Below are positions 11,626 to 23,938 of a stretch of 64,000 nucleotides of DNA, piece after piece. A program made the position numbers and the translations under genes. Under the pieces are notes generated by a model. It did not search any database. It saw only the letters and a program-made list of their open reading frames with translations, and was not told where the DNA came from. The DNA comes from Glandiceps talaboti (taxonomy: Eukaryota; Hemichordata; Enteropneusta; Spengelidae), in NCBI RefSeq assembly GCF_964340395.1, contig NC_135569.1, positions 1,126,501 to 1,190,500 of the forward strand, given 5' to 3'. Every line of letters begins with the position of its first letter. The stretch's first letter is position 1.

Positions 11626-13053
11626 AATACTATCTTCATGTACAGTTACCAAATGATATAGAAAGTTTTATGTCACAGGAGAAAAGTTGATGATTTTTGT
11701 AGTGAAATTCAAAGATTATAACTACGTTAAAATAAGTAAAAAATGCTTATTTATCTTTGCCTGTCAAGAATATCCTCTATGGCTTTCAAAGACTTACCAT
11801 TTGTTTATCTTATCTTTCTATGTGGTTCTTCTGCAGAGGAAGTGAAGCAGCCAAATTGTGAATTGAAGACTATGAAGATTAGCAAATATTTTCTGTTCTT
11901 TTTTTTTCCTAAAAGGAAAGATCCAAGTGAGACTTGTTTCTGCCTTAGACACTTGTATTGATTACTGTTCTGGTGATGACATCACATTTTACATCACAAT
12001 CTGTTTTAATTACCAAGGCAAAGATAGTGTAAGAAATATGGCTTTTCCCTCATAAATCCTTCCAGGAACTCCACAAATGCCTGAACACATGTAATGTGAA
12101 GTAGGGTTTCTTTACAAGATTTCAAAGTTAAAGAAGTTACCAAGGTGATATTTCACTACCCCAAATCATATTTAAGTTGTTAGCAGTAATCAATACAAGT
12201 GTATATTTTGATAAAGTTCATATTATGATGTATCAAGACAAAATATAACAGTAGTAATTTGTGCCTTGTATAATATTTTATTATTCCACTGCTAAGGTGA
12301 CTAAAACTCCAAATTACAATATAGCTGAATGGGACTTGGGCAAACTTTTTAATTTTAAATACTTTGGTTAAACTAATACAGTATCATATTTATGTTAAAA
12401 ATAATCGTTGACAAAGTGGGACAAGCTTGGTTTATAAACTTTTTGACTCCAATGAAAATACTTTAATCACACCTTGAGTACACACTTGTGGTATAATATT
12501 CAAAGTTGATGTATGCCTTCTATTATAAGAATAGAATAGAATACAATCTTTACTGTATACATTCACAAAACTACATTTCTTCATTGGATTTTCTGCAATA
12601 AGTGTTTGGTGCTAAAACAAACTAGTAAATATATAAACTACAGTAATAATAGTAATAATAAGGTTTTATTGCTTTTCTAGGCCACTGACCCATATGCAAA
12701 AGGAGTACATAACATGAAACAAAAATAACATGCACTTATTGCACAAGTACAGAATTTATAAATGAAGTTCTCAATTTACACACATTAATCAGCAAGTCAT
12801 CATCAGATGTACACATTAATCTTTTTGAATTTGTTGAAGTTTGGTTCTAAAGATAAATACTCAGCTCTCAACAAATTGTAAGTATAGCAAATCAAAATGA
12901 AATGATTTGCTGTAATATTATTAACAACAAAATAAGGTTTATATGAAATGTACACTTTACGTCAAATAAAGGTTATGATGAATCTTTTAACAATCTAGAA
13001 TGTCGTGTGCTGATTTATAACATAGTTGTCTTCAACTATTCTAGTATTGTTAT
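11626..13053. other. AT-rich intergenic stretch with nothing recognised
   Basis: No ORF with protein-like composition, no long inverted or tandem repeat and no RNA gene was seen. The 72-codon ORF at 11,743-11,961 has low-complexity Phe runs and no splice context. Confidence 0.6.
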
Positions 13054-13142
13054 TTATATATATATATATATATATACATACATACATACATACATACATA
13101 CATACATACATACATACATACATACATACATACATACATACA

Positions 13143-13174
<32 letters not shown>

Positions 13175-13184
13175 CATACATACA

Positions 13185-13232
<48 letters not shown>

Positions 13233-13316
13233 CACATATATATACACGCACGCACGCACGCACGCACGCACGCACACACGCACGCACGCACACACACACA
13301 CACACACACACACATA
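13054..13316. repeat. Compound microsatellite (TA)n (CATA)n (GCAC)n (CA)n
   Basis: TA dinucleotides pass into CATA tetramers to about 13,180, then GCAC tetramers with a TATA interruption near 13,235, then CA dinucleotides. All ORFs over it are repeat artefacts. Confidence 0.98.
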
Positions 13317-13514
13317 TCAATGAATCTATGAATTACAGTAGTCTTTATTTGTGGTGGTACATTCTGATTTATTAAAGTTAATTTGTCATTTATTTGAAAT
13401 TGTTAATAAATACATTTTAAAATAAAAGAAATCATTTTGTTGTGTAGTCATATAACAATAACAACAAAAATAAAACTCCTCCACCTACACTCCAACTCCC
13501 AACTCCAAACTCAA

Positions 13515-13745
13515 AAAGTCCAAAATTTTGCTCCTACTCCTACTCCTACTCCTACTCTTATTGAGTACTCGTACTCTTACTCTTACTCTTACTCTTACTT
13601 ATATATATATATATATTATATATATTACTATGTAATCCTTTTTCTACTACACAACTGCCCACTGCAGGATTTGAATACACAACCTTGAACCTGAGCTTGA
13701 ACTTGGGAATCCTAAGCCTTACCCACTACTCCAGTTGGTTCCCCC
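13515..13745 (-). mobile_element. tRNA-like SINE candidate with a hexamer tail
   Basis: Read on the minus strand, the segment begins near GGAACCAACTGGAGTAGTGG, which resembles a pol III A box, and continues to GTATTCAAATCCTGCAGTGG, which resembles a degenerate B box at tRNA-like spacing. It ends in AAGAGT/TAGGAG hexamers (about 13,515-13,600) like the simple tail of a SINE. Target duplications were not identified and the tRNA of origin is uncertain. Confidence 0.45.
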
Positions 13746-13760
13746 CAACTATATGTAATA

Positions 13761-14560
13761 CCTTAAACTACCTTTTATATATTACACTCATTACTAAACA
13801 AAAAAAAAAAATTCTACTCTTCTAACTTTCCGGACCCTTCACCACTTTGTAACTTGATTCTTGTTATAATATATAATACTACATACATATTTAAAATGAG
13901 TTCAATTATATACAAATATATACATCTCTGTTTAGGTGTTTATTTTTCCTTTATTAATTTCTTACATATACATTTCTAACAAATTTCTCATCTCAACAAA
14001 CTCAAGTCATTTCATTGTATAAAGTATTTTCCTCAGCTACTATTGTATGTATTATTATTACAATCAAAATAAATATACTTATATATATCAATATCGACAG
14101 TGATTATATAACTAGTGCGAATATTTGATAATGAAATAAATTAACTATCCAATATACAATCTATGCGATATAATCTTACAGGTTCGATAAATTATTTGCA
14201 ATAGTAGAATACATAAATTTATTTCATTATTTATTTAATTAATTTATTAATTATTTATTTATTTATTTATTTATTAATAAGAAGTTAACTCACTTACAAA
14301 AATACCTTCATTAATGCATAATAGGGTTAACTACATGTATACTTATTCAATACTCTCTTAAATAACTTAGGAACAAAATATACTCTTCATTACTATAGCT
14401 CTGGCTTAGACTCTTTATTAATTTGCCTACCCTTTCCAGTTTTCATCTTTGCTTTATTTAGCCATTACTATGTACTGTTGCTACACATATTTACATATAT
14501 TTTTTGAATATTTATTCACTTATCTACCTATCCCTAATTTCATCTTTGTAATAACCTGCT
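13761..14560. other. Very AT-rich stretch, nothing recognised
   Basis: It includes a (TTTA)n tract near 14,218-14,275. No coding or structured element was recognised. Confidence 0.5.
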
Positions 14561-14575
14561 TGTTAATGAGTTGTG

Positions 14576-14745
14576 CTGTAAAGCTGCACTCAACCTGCTC
14601 TCCTCATCTACCTTTGCACTGTAAGGTTACACTCAACATACTCTCCTGATCTACCTTTGCACTGTAAGGCTACACTCAACCTGCTCTCCTCATCTACCTT
14701 TGCACTGTAAAGTTACACTCAACATACTCTCCTGATCTAGCTTAA
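14576..14745. repeat. 43-bp tandem repeat, four units in two alternating forms
   Basis: Units share ACTCAAC.T.CTCTCCT.ATCTACC and TTTGCACTGTAA. Form A has CCTGCTCTCCTCATC and form B has CATACTCTCCTGATC, alternating A-B-A-B, so an 86-bp dimer was duplicated. It lies just upstream of the LINE coding remains and could belong to the LINE 5' UTR. Confidence 0.85.
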
Positions 14746-14889
14746 CAGTTTCCGTGAACTTACTGTTCTTATTAGTTTTATGAATATCCTGTGATATCTG
14801 TGGACCGATCAGGTTATTAGTTTGCTGCACATTTACTTTTACATTTTATTTTTGCTGCCCTGGAAAGTCTTCTCCTGACCTAGCACCTG

Positions 14890-17290
14890 ATAATATGGCT
14901 TCATTAATATACACACAAGCTGCCTTAATTAGTATCAAGAATGGAGTAATCAACAATTGTGCATTGTCTACAGTTAACTGCAACACCTGGAATCAGCTGA
15001 AGAGACTTAATATATGCGGGACTTGGCCAACCAAAAGAGGATGTGTCAGTGGAATAAAAGACAAATAACTGATTCCTGACATGAACACTGATCAGACCAA
15101 AGTGATTACAAATGCACAGAATAACAACATACACCAAAACAAAGGCAACCTGATGAACATTCCACTGCTGAAAGGGACAAATCATCACCCCAGGACCTTA
15201 TCATTTGCATTATGGAATGCACAAGCCATGAAGTCAAACATAACATCACTATGTGACTTTGTAACTGAAAAACAACTTGATGTTATTTCTATATTAGAAA
15301 CCTGGCTAACTGGTAACTCTGGTGATAACCACACCATCTCTGAACTCAGAAGTACCTTACCTGATCATAATTTATATCACTTACCTCGCAAAAGTAAAGG
15401 TGGTGGAGTTGGTGTCCTATTACGAAAGGGATTCAGTGTCAAAGTTAATAAATCATCAACTCAGTATAACTCATTTGAACATACTGATCTTACAATTAGC
15501 TCAAAGTCTACCACAGTACGCCTGATCACACTATACCGCCCACCCCCATCAAAGAACAAGTTGACAACTCAGCCAATTCTCCTCCCTGATTGAAACATTA
15601 ACAACTGCTCCTGGCTATCTACTTATTGCGGGTGACTTTAACTTTCACATAGATGATTTAACAAATCGGGAGACATTACATTTCCTTGAGCTACTTGAAT
15701 CCTCCAATCTTCAACAACATACTACGGAAACCACTCATCGTTGTGGGCACACTCTTAATTTGATCATCTCACACCAAACAGACAACCTCGTCTCGAGTAC
15801 CACTATTCACAGAAGTCTTCCATCTGATCATGATGCTGTGAGTTGTAATCTTACTGTACCTCCTGTAAAGTCAACAAGGCGCAAAGTTTGTCATCGTAAT
15901 TTCAAGAGTATCAACATGGCAGAAATGCGCAAAGACATCCGAGCATCGCCTCTTGTCACAAGCCACACTTCCGATCTGACTACTATCATAAATCAATACA
16001 ACACAACCTTGCACCAATATATTAATCATCATGCCCCTGAGAAGACTCGCACCATCACTTTAAGACCACATGCACCTTGGTACTCTGATGTAATTCATGC
16101 CGCCAAGCAAAAGAAGAGACAACTTGAAAGGAAATGGATGTCATCTGGACTTGAGATTGACAAACAGATCTTCAAAAAAGAATGTAAGGCATACCATCAT
16201 ATGATTGAGAGTGCTAAATCTACTTATCATTCAGACAGAATTGCTAACTGTGGTCAGAAACAACTTTTCAAGATTCAATATGCAGATTCCATAAGATGAC
16301 AATACATTACCAGCTTCCGATTGTCCTGAAAAACTGGCAAACAAATTCGCTAACTACTTCGACAGTAAAATCAACAGTCTTAGAGAGGACCTTGATGAAT
16401 TAGTAGTACCAACAGTGAACACTGCCAATTCCTGTACACCTATTGCCAAGAGACTCAGTGAATTCTCACCTGTGTCATCAGAGTTGGTTCGTAAGATAAT
16501 TATGGATTCACCAAATAAACACTGTCAACTGGACCCTCTACCAACCTGGATGCTGAAGGAATGTATAGATGAACTTTTACCATCGATTACGGAAATCATC
16601 AATGCTTCATTGGCAAGTGGATGTGTTCCCAACTCATTCAAGACAGCCTTAATTACACCCATCATCAAAAACCTGAAAAATGACCACAATGACCTAAAGA
16701 ATTACAGACCAATATCAAACTTACCGTTCCTGTCAAAAGTTCTGGAGAAAGTAGTGGCACATGAACTTCATCATCACCTACAAAGCAATGACCTATATGC
16801 AAAGATGCAGTCTGCATACCGTAAACACCACAGTACAGAAACCGCTATCATTCGTGTTTATAATGATATTCTTCATGCTATTGATGGACACCAAGATGTT
16901 ATACTTGTCCTATTAGATCTGTCTGCAGTATTTGACACGATTGACAATCAAATTTTAATAGACAGAATGCATAAGCGGTTTGGGATAGATGGCATAGCAC
17001 TCTCCTGGTTTAGGTCATACCTCCAGCATCAAACACAACATGTAACAGTAAACAATGCAAAGTCTGCCTGTCACAGTCTAAACTTTGGAGTCCCACAGGG
17101 ATCAGTTCTAGGTCCCATACTCTTTACCATGTATGTCGCACCCTTAGAGGATCTGATTTCACAACATAATCTAAACAGTATGATGTATGCTGATGACTCT
17201 CAACTTTACCAGATGATGAAACGATCACAACACATGAACACAGTCTCAAGCATTGAAGCATGCATTGCTGATATATGAACTTGCATAGAG
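14890..17290 (+). pseudogene. Degenerate CR1/L2-like LINE: endonuclease and reverse transcriptase
   Basis: A short conserved leader near 14,930-15,065 reads NTWNQLKRLNICG then PTKRGC, as in CR1/L2-type ORFs. The apurinic endonuclease domain follows (15,180-15,880) with LSFALWNAQAMKS, ISILETWL, GGGVGVLLRKG, LIAGDFNFHIDD and SDHDAV. The reverse transcriptase (16,415-17,278) shows NYRPISNLPFLSKVLEKVV, QSAYRKHHSTETAI, VLLDLSAVFDTID, GVPQGSVLGPILF and the catalytic MMYADDSQLY. Frameshifts near 15,570 and 16,297 split the frame into three parts. It stops just past the catalytic box at a TGA (17,276), with the thumb and 3' UTR missing, and joins AGCTATTA repeats. The element is inactive. The CR1/L2 assignment rests on recalled motifs and was not tested by a tree. 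Confidence 0.9.
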
Positions 17291-18240
17291 GTGCGGTATT
17301 GTTGGATTGCCACAATAGCTTGATCTCAGATAAATAGCGGCTATTGGCTATTTACCAAAACAGCTTGATTCGACCTTGATTTGAGCTAAATAGCGACTAT
17401 TGGCTATTTATTGGATTGCCAAAATAGCTTCATCCCCAAAATAGCTTGATTCGAGATAAATAGCGGCCGTTGTCTATTTCCTTTGTTGCCAAAATAGCTT
17501 GATCTGAAGGTAAAGAGCAGCTACTGGGTATTTATTGAATTGCCACAATAGCTGGATCTCAGATAAATAGCGGCTATTGGCTATTCAACTTAATACTATT
17601 AGCCATAAATAGCCAGGTAATAGCTTGCTATCAGCTATTATAAAAATGGGAATATGGTATGATTATCTCCCTGGGTAGCTATTCAAGTTAAGAGCCATTG
17701 ACAGCTGTTGTTAGCCATTATTAGCCGCTATTAGCTATTAATAGCCGATTACCAGCTAACAACCACCAGCACGCTTCAGGACATGGCTATTCAGCTATTC
17801 AAGCTATTAGCTATTAATAGCCGATATTAGCCATTAATAGCAGGTTAATAGCTAGCCACCACCTATTCAATATTGGCCATAAATAGCTAGCTACCACCTA
17901 TTCAATATTGGCCATAAATAGCCAGGTAATAGCTTGTTATCAGCTATTGTCAAACTGGGAATATGGTATAAATATCTCCCTAGGCAGCTATTCAAGCTAA
18001 TAGCCATTACTAGCCGACTACCAGCTAACAACCCCCAACAGTCTCCAGGGCCTGGCTATTAAGATATTCAAGCTATTAGCTATTAATAGCCGCTATTAGC
18101 CATCAATAGCCGGCTAATAGCCAGCTACCAGCTAACAACCCCCAGCACTCTCCGACACATGGCTATTCAGCTATTCAAGCTATTAGCCATTAATAGCCAC
18201 TATTAGCCATTAATAGCCGGCTAATAGCCGGCTACCAGCT
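17291..18240. repeat. AGCTATTA/TAATAGC-rich repeat block
   Basis: The block is packed with TAATAGCC, GGCTATTA and AGCTATTC words. A roughly 300-bp unit occurs twice, each with TGGGAATATGGTAT and ATCTCCCT followed by AGCTATTCAAG (about 17,645-17,695 and 17,950-18,000). The first 290 bp are shorter units with AAATAGCGGCTATTGGC. The same words return at 24,990-25,255. Confidence 0.85.
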
Positions 18241-21200
18241 ATTTATTTATTTATTGCATCCCTTTTGTATCAGGGGACTCACTATGGCGTTGAATGCCTG
18301 CCAATATTCGAAAATTCAATACTGCAATGACTATATGCAATACTGCAATGACTATATGCAATACTGCAATGACTATATGCGATATGACTACATGAGATGA
18401 CTATATGCGATATGACTACATGAGGTGACTACATGCGATATGACTACATGCGATGTGACTACATGAGATGACTACATGCGATATGACTACATGCGATATG
18501 ACTACATGAGGTGACTACATGCGATATGACTACATGAGATGACTACATGAGATGACTACATGCGATATGACTACATGAGATGACTACATGCGACATGACT
18601 ATATGCAATACTGCGATGCGAGATGATGACATGATATGCGGCGATTTTGTAATGACGTTATGCCATTCGTAGATTATTCAATACGCATAATACGAGTATT
18701 AATATGAAACAGGCTAGGGAGTACTCCTCAGCATGTTGCACGTGGTAAGAGGTGGACCATTTGATATGGGGGGGGGGGGGGGCTTGGAAGATTTCGGGGA
18801 AAAAAAGATGCCTTGGACTCCATCCCCCCAGAGGCCACTCATTCATTAAACCAACAATAAGATTCACCAAAATTGGTAAAAAAAAAAAAAAACTTGAAAA
18901 GCTTCTAGGGGAGATCCCCTAGGACCCCCCATAAGAGGTAGACATGTCCAAGCCTCAAATCAAAGTTCTTCCCTCCACCTCTTACTGTCAAGATGCTATG
19001 AAACTTTATTTCAAAACTGTTTCAACCTCACAGAGTTGCTTTTTACATGTTAGAGCTGTCTTGTAAAATTTTTACATTATTGTCTGAAAGTGTCTGTGAA
19101 TAGCCAAAACATTGCCTTTAGAAGTAAAAATCCTCCAGGCCGTTTTCTAGGGGGAGACCCCTAGAACCCCCCCCCCCCCCCCACATTCACACACACTCAC
19201 ACAAGAGGTGGACATATCCCACTCTCAAAGCTCTTCCCTCTACAACTTACTGTCAGATGCTATGAAACTTTATTCAGGGGGGTCAGTGACTTTTTGTCGG
19301 CCCAATGGAAAAAAACACTGACACCCCCCCCCCCCCCCCCATCCCCCAAGCTGGAGAAACTGACCGGTCTATCTGAATGTTTGAGCTCACCAATCAAGTT
19401 TCCGATTTGTATTTTCATTGTGTCACCATACCATGGCATAAAAACTGTCAACGATGTTTATTTAATTGAAAATCAAACATGTATGAAATATGTAGTTTTC
19501 TAAATATAATATGTGTGTGATAGAACAGCATCTTTTTACTCTCTCTATTACCGTGTGCCAAAACCAAACAGAAAATTGTGGCAACAAATGTAGGTGACTT
19601 ACGATGTTATTGTCAATTATACCTAAAGCGTCTAAATTAAATGCCAGACGCACAAGGTTACACACTTCCGTTGGAAGCCATCAAAGTTTCTATCATTTAG
19701 TGATCGCAGGTCTACCAGTAAGGAATGAACACTCGACTGTAAATTACGGATTATGGAGGCTGTGGTCAAAGTGGAAGCCATGGGCAGACGCTAGACGAGA
19801 GCAATTCTCAGCAAGAGACAACGGAAGCCACGTGGTTCATTCTTGACCTGTTTCTTCTTGTTAGACAGTACTCCCTAGCCTGTTTCATATTAATACTCGC
19901 ATTATGCATATCGAATAATCTACGAATGGCATAACGTCATTACAAAATCGCCGCATATCATGTCATCATCTCGCATCGCAGTATTGCATGTAGTCACATC
20001 GCATGTAGTCACATCGCATGTAGTCATCTCATGTAGTCACATCGCATGTAGTCATATCGCATGTAGTCATATCGCATGTAGTCATCTCATGTAGTCACAT
20101 CGCATGTAGTCACATCGCATGTAGTCATATCGCATGTAGTCATCTCATGTAGTCATATCGCATGTAGTCATATCGCATGTAGTCATATCGCATGTAGTCA
20201 TCTCATGTAGTCATATTGCATATAGTCATTGCAGTATTGCATATAGTCATTGCAGTATTGAATTTTCGAATATTGGCAGGCATTCAACGCCATAGGACTC
20301 ACTAAGATTGTTAGGAGCAGCACTAAGAAAAAAATTAAAAATACATACACTACCAAAAAGACGAGTAAAAACATACAGGAACAAACAACAAAATAAACCC
20401 AAGTGAGGTAAGAATATTGATAAAACGACAATACAAATAAAAATGTATGCTTCAAATGTTAGTTGTCAGAAAATCTAACAGCTAAACTATTCTATATTAG
20501 TTTTAACAAAATCTTTTCTGTTTTCAATTACTTCAATAATAAGGTATTGTTTGACAAATTTATCTATTTGTTTACATATAGACTCATTGTAGTGTTTCGT
20601 ATTATCTCCTATAAATAAACAGAGTAGTTCTTTCCCTTGTTTAAAATCTTGATATAAGTTCAACTCCTTATTGTTGAGTAATAGTTCTTCTGTTCCTTTC
20701 ATTAAGATCTGTCGTTGTGTAGAATGGCTTTCACATGTAAAAAGAAAGTGTTCAAGTGTCTTTCCATTTGAGCTCATCATTTTTGAATATGATATGTTTG
20801 ATTTTATTATCTGAAAGATTTTGAATTTGGTCTTTATCAATATTAAGGTCTATTGTAATACATTATTTACAGTTTTCAGCCAATTCCCGGACAGTTTTGT
20901 CATATTTCTTTCAGATTCTTCACTAATGGAATTGAGATGGTTAAAGACACATTTAGTCCATCGTGATTCATCTAAATTACAAAGTCTTTTAAAGTACTTT
21001 AATCTCAACAAATTAAATCTACTTGACATTGTGTTCCAGCCAAGGTCACCCAGAACTGCTTCATTTGCAGTATATCTACATGATTTTAATATGAATTTTC
21101 CAACTGTATGTTTCATTTTTTCAAAACAGTCCATATCAGTTTGACTGAATATGAGTAATTCACCTGCATATTCAAGTGCAGGACGCAATATGTGGTTCCA

Positions 21201-21575
21201 TAAAGACAGACCAAAATCAACCTTATTGATGTTACTATGGCTACCAAGAATAGATTTCATGATGGGGAATAAGTTGTCAAATTTCTTTGACACTTTCATA
21301 AAATGAGTATGATCTGAAAGATTGCGAGTGATCCAATACCCTAGATACTTGTATTCATTTGCCTCTTTTATATTTAAATTACCAATTACCAGTTTTTGTG
21401 TCTGTCTAGTACTAGCTTTCTTATTGATTCCCAGAACATTTGATTTCTTCTCATTAATATTTATTTTCCAAAGTTTACAATATTTATTTGTGACATCTAG
21501 CATGTCTTGTAGTTTGTTTTCATTTGGTGCTACAAGGGCTACATCATCAGCAAAAAGAAATCGGCAATTTCACAG
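18241..21575 (-). pseudogene. 5'-truncated LINE (second family), split by a TIR element
   Basis: On the minus strand the remains start near 21,575 with RFLFADDVALVAP, the reverse-transcriptase catalytic FADD box. They continue through EYKYLGYWITRNLS and NHILRPALEYAGELL, then a C-terminal HFLFTCES..R zinc-knuckle-like motif. One in-frame TAG at 20,850-20,852 breaks the frame; coding ends at 20,487. The 3' end, GATACAAAAGGGATGCAATA followed by AAATAAATA repeats, lies at 18,241-18,270. It is separated from the body by the element at 18,283-20,294, so the LINE was already in place when that element inserted. The N-terminal endonuclease and most of the RT are absent. The clade is not decided. Confidence 0.85.
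18275..20302. mobile_element. 2,012-bp TIR element with long arms and 8-bp target duplication
   Basis: The element runs 18,283-20,294 and is bounded by perfect GGACTCAC duplications (18,275-18,282 and 20,295-20,302). The ends are perfect inverted copies beginning TATGGCGTTGAATGCCTGCC. The arms extend about 440 bp (18,283-18,725 and 19,867-20,294) and are largely composed of GACTACATGCGATAT/GATGACTACATGAGA subrepeats. No transposase is seen, so it is non-autonomous. An 8-bp duplication fits hAT, P or Merlin groups; the TIR does not decide among them. The core holds C/G homopolymers and copies of the roughly 200-bp module also found at 22.6-24.5 kb. Confidence 0.92.
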
Positions 21576-21618
21576 ATTGGGTGTTATGTATATATAATAT
21601 TCATATGACAGGTATTTT

Positions 21619-22570
21619 TACCTCCCGAAAGGGTACGGGAGGTATTAAAAGGGGAATGTCTGTCTGTGTGTCTGTGTCATCATTTTCTAAAAATCGGCTG
21701 GCTCAATTGTAATGAAATTTGGGATACATAATCTTTAGGGTAATAGCTAGACCTGATTAGGTTTTGAGCCAGATCTATTAATGTTTAAATAGAAAAATTT
21801 GCATATTAATGAAATAAATTAATTACGCAATATCTTAAGACTGCATACTTCAATTTCAATATAATTTAGTATATTTGTTAAACATAACAACATACATTTG
21901 TCCTATAAAATTCGTTGATGTACCTTACAGCGTTAAAGAATAATTTGCATAATTAATTATCTTTGGTAATTAGGCTATATCTTAAGAATACATACTTCAA
22001 ATTCAACATAATTTAGTACATACGTTAACCATAAGAAAACACATATGTCCTATCAAGTTTGTTGATGCACCGTACAGTGTTAATGAATAATTTGCATAAT
22101 TAATGATTTTCGGTAATTAGGCTATATCTTAAGAATACATACTTCAATTCCAATATAATTCAATACACACATTAACCATAACAATCGCATATGTCCTGTA
22201 AAGCTTGTTGGTGTACCTTTCAGTGTTAATGAATAATTTGGATAATTAATGATTCTTGGTAATAAGGCTATATCTTACGACTGCATGCTTCAATTTCAAT
22301 ACAATTCAGTACATACATTAACCATAACAAATTGTGTATGTCCTATAAAGTTAGTTGATGTACCTTAAGTTACAGTGTTAATGAATAATTTGCATAATTA
22401 ATGATTTTCGGTAATTAGGCTATATCTTAAGACTAGATTTATAAGCAGTATCATACACTCTTACACACATTAACCTAACAAAGCACGCTTGTCCAAAAAA
22501 CAAAGCCTGTTACCATAGTTTTTTTAGTTTAATGAGTTATTGCATAATTAGCTATTCCCTTACGGGAGGC
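21619..22570. mobile_element. CCTCCCG-ended element with internal 145-bp tandem repeats
   Basis: The left end CCTCCCGAAAGGG and the right end CCCTTACGGGAGG are imperfect inverted copies; the left end also forms its own hairpin with the CGGGAGG 8 bp later. Inside are about five units of 141-151 bp, each with TAATTTGCATAATTAAT, GGCTATATCTTAAGA and ACATTAACCATAACA. No ORF and no clear target duplication were seen. It begins close to the truncated 5' end of the minus-strand LINE. Confidence 0.7.
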
Positions 22571-22624
22571 ATTCAGTTTAAATCTGGTTTATCGTGACTC
22601 AGTGTGGACTGCTTGACTTCTTTA

Positions 22625-23938
22625 TAAGGGACCGGTCAGTTTCTCCAGCCTGGGGGGGGGGGGGGGTGGATTCTTAAATCGGGCCGACAAGTAAGAGGGG
22701 AAGAGCTTGAGACTGGGATATGTCCACCTCATGTGGGGGGTCTGAGGGGGGTCTCCCTCTAGAAACCCTGGAGGATTTTTACTCTTAAAGCCAATATTTA
22801 GGCTATTCAGACCCTTTCAAGCAATAACTTAATCCATGCTTTAGAAGACAGCAAGTATCAGAAACTATTCTTTATAACTTACACTAAGGGTTGAAATATG
22901 TTCTTAAAAAGTTTAAATGGCATCATTATATACATGTAGTAAAGGTCAGCACATCTATAATGGTAGTATCATTGGTAGGGGATTTTAGAGGCAATTTTAG
23001 ACTATCTTGGCAAACGTTTCAGATCTTGAAAAGACAATATCATATCAAATTAGAATAGGGTGAAAATATTTAAGAAAAGTTTAATACCATTATGACAGTA
23101 AAAAGGTTGTTGGTGCATCTGATTGTTGGTTGAATGTATGAGTGACCTCTGGGGGTGAGGGAGTCCTTGGGGTTTTCCCCCTGGCAGATCTGGAGTTTTT
23201 TGGTTGAGATACTAAGGCAATGTTTAGGTTATTCATAACCTTTGAGGTAATATATCCAAGCTTCGAAAAGCTAACGTAAAACATTTTTAAATGAGTTTCT
23301 CATATCACATAAAATGGACATGTAACATTAGTATATAGGGGCATTAATATTGCATGTATAATAAAGTCACCGGTATGTTAGAGAACTTTAGGTGGTCATA
23401 CCTAGTGTATAATAGTAACTGGAATCTGATGAGATGTGGTGATTTGTAGTGTCAATAGCATGACGAGTAGAACAATTTAGATTAACTTCATTTATAAACT
23501 ATCTATGAAAATTACCATTACGAAACCTTCAAGTTAACTTTTGCCCCAAACTGCAATATAAGCGAAGCATTGATTGTGAAACAGCCAAGCATTTACATGA
23601 CATGTTCTGTAACTAGTGTGGTAGGTAGGTAATACCGGTACATGTATATGAATATGTATAGTTAGGTTTGAACTAATAAGTAATGTTAAAGAATTCATGT
23701 AAGAAACAGGGAGAAGAACAAATATTGACATGTACCACATTTCAGACAAGGCTATATGCCATTGTAGAAAAGAATTTTTTTCTTCCATCACAATCTAAAA
23801 CACAATGACCCCCCTATCCACAATTTTCAAAACAGCATGACCCCCCCTACTGCCAATTTCAAAAACAGGGTGACCCCCCCCCCTACCAATCCACCCCCCC
23901 CCCCCCCCCCCAGGCCGAAGAAACTGACTGGTCCCTAA
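22625..23938. mobile_element. PIF/Harbinger-like non-autonomous element with TAA target duplications
   Basis: The element occupies 22,628-23,935. Its ends are inverted: GGGACCGGTCAGTTTCTCC at the left; read inward from the right, GGGACCAGTCAGTTTCTTC. Each is followed by a G (or C) homopolymer. TAA flanks both ends (22,625-22,627 and 23,936-23,938). A 3-bp TWA duplication and a TIR starting GG are typical of PIF/Harbinger, so that group is inferred. No transposase ORF is present. Confidence 0.8.

Noticed and set aside
12995-13375. Cys/Val and Tyr/His/Thr repeat ORFs on both strands
   Set aside because: They are translations of CATA, GCAC and CA microsatellites; similar ones at 33,137, 37,650, 48,422, 49,628 and 62,329 were dropped for the same reason.
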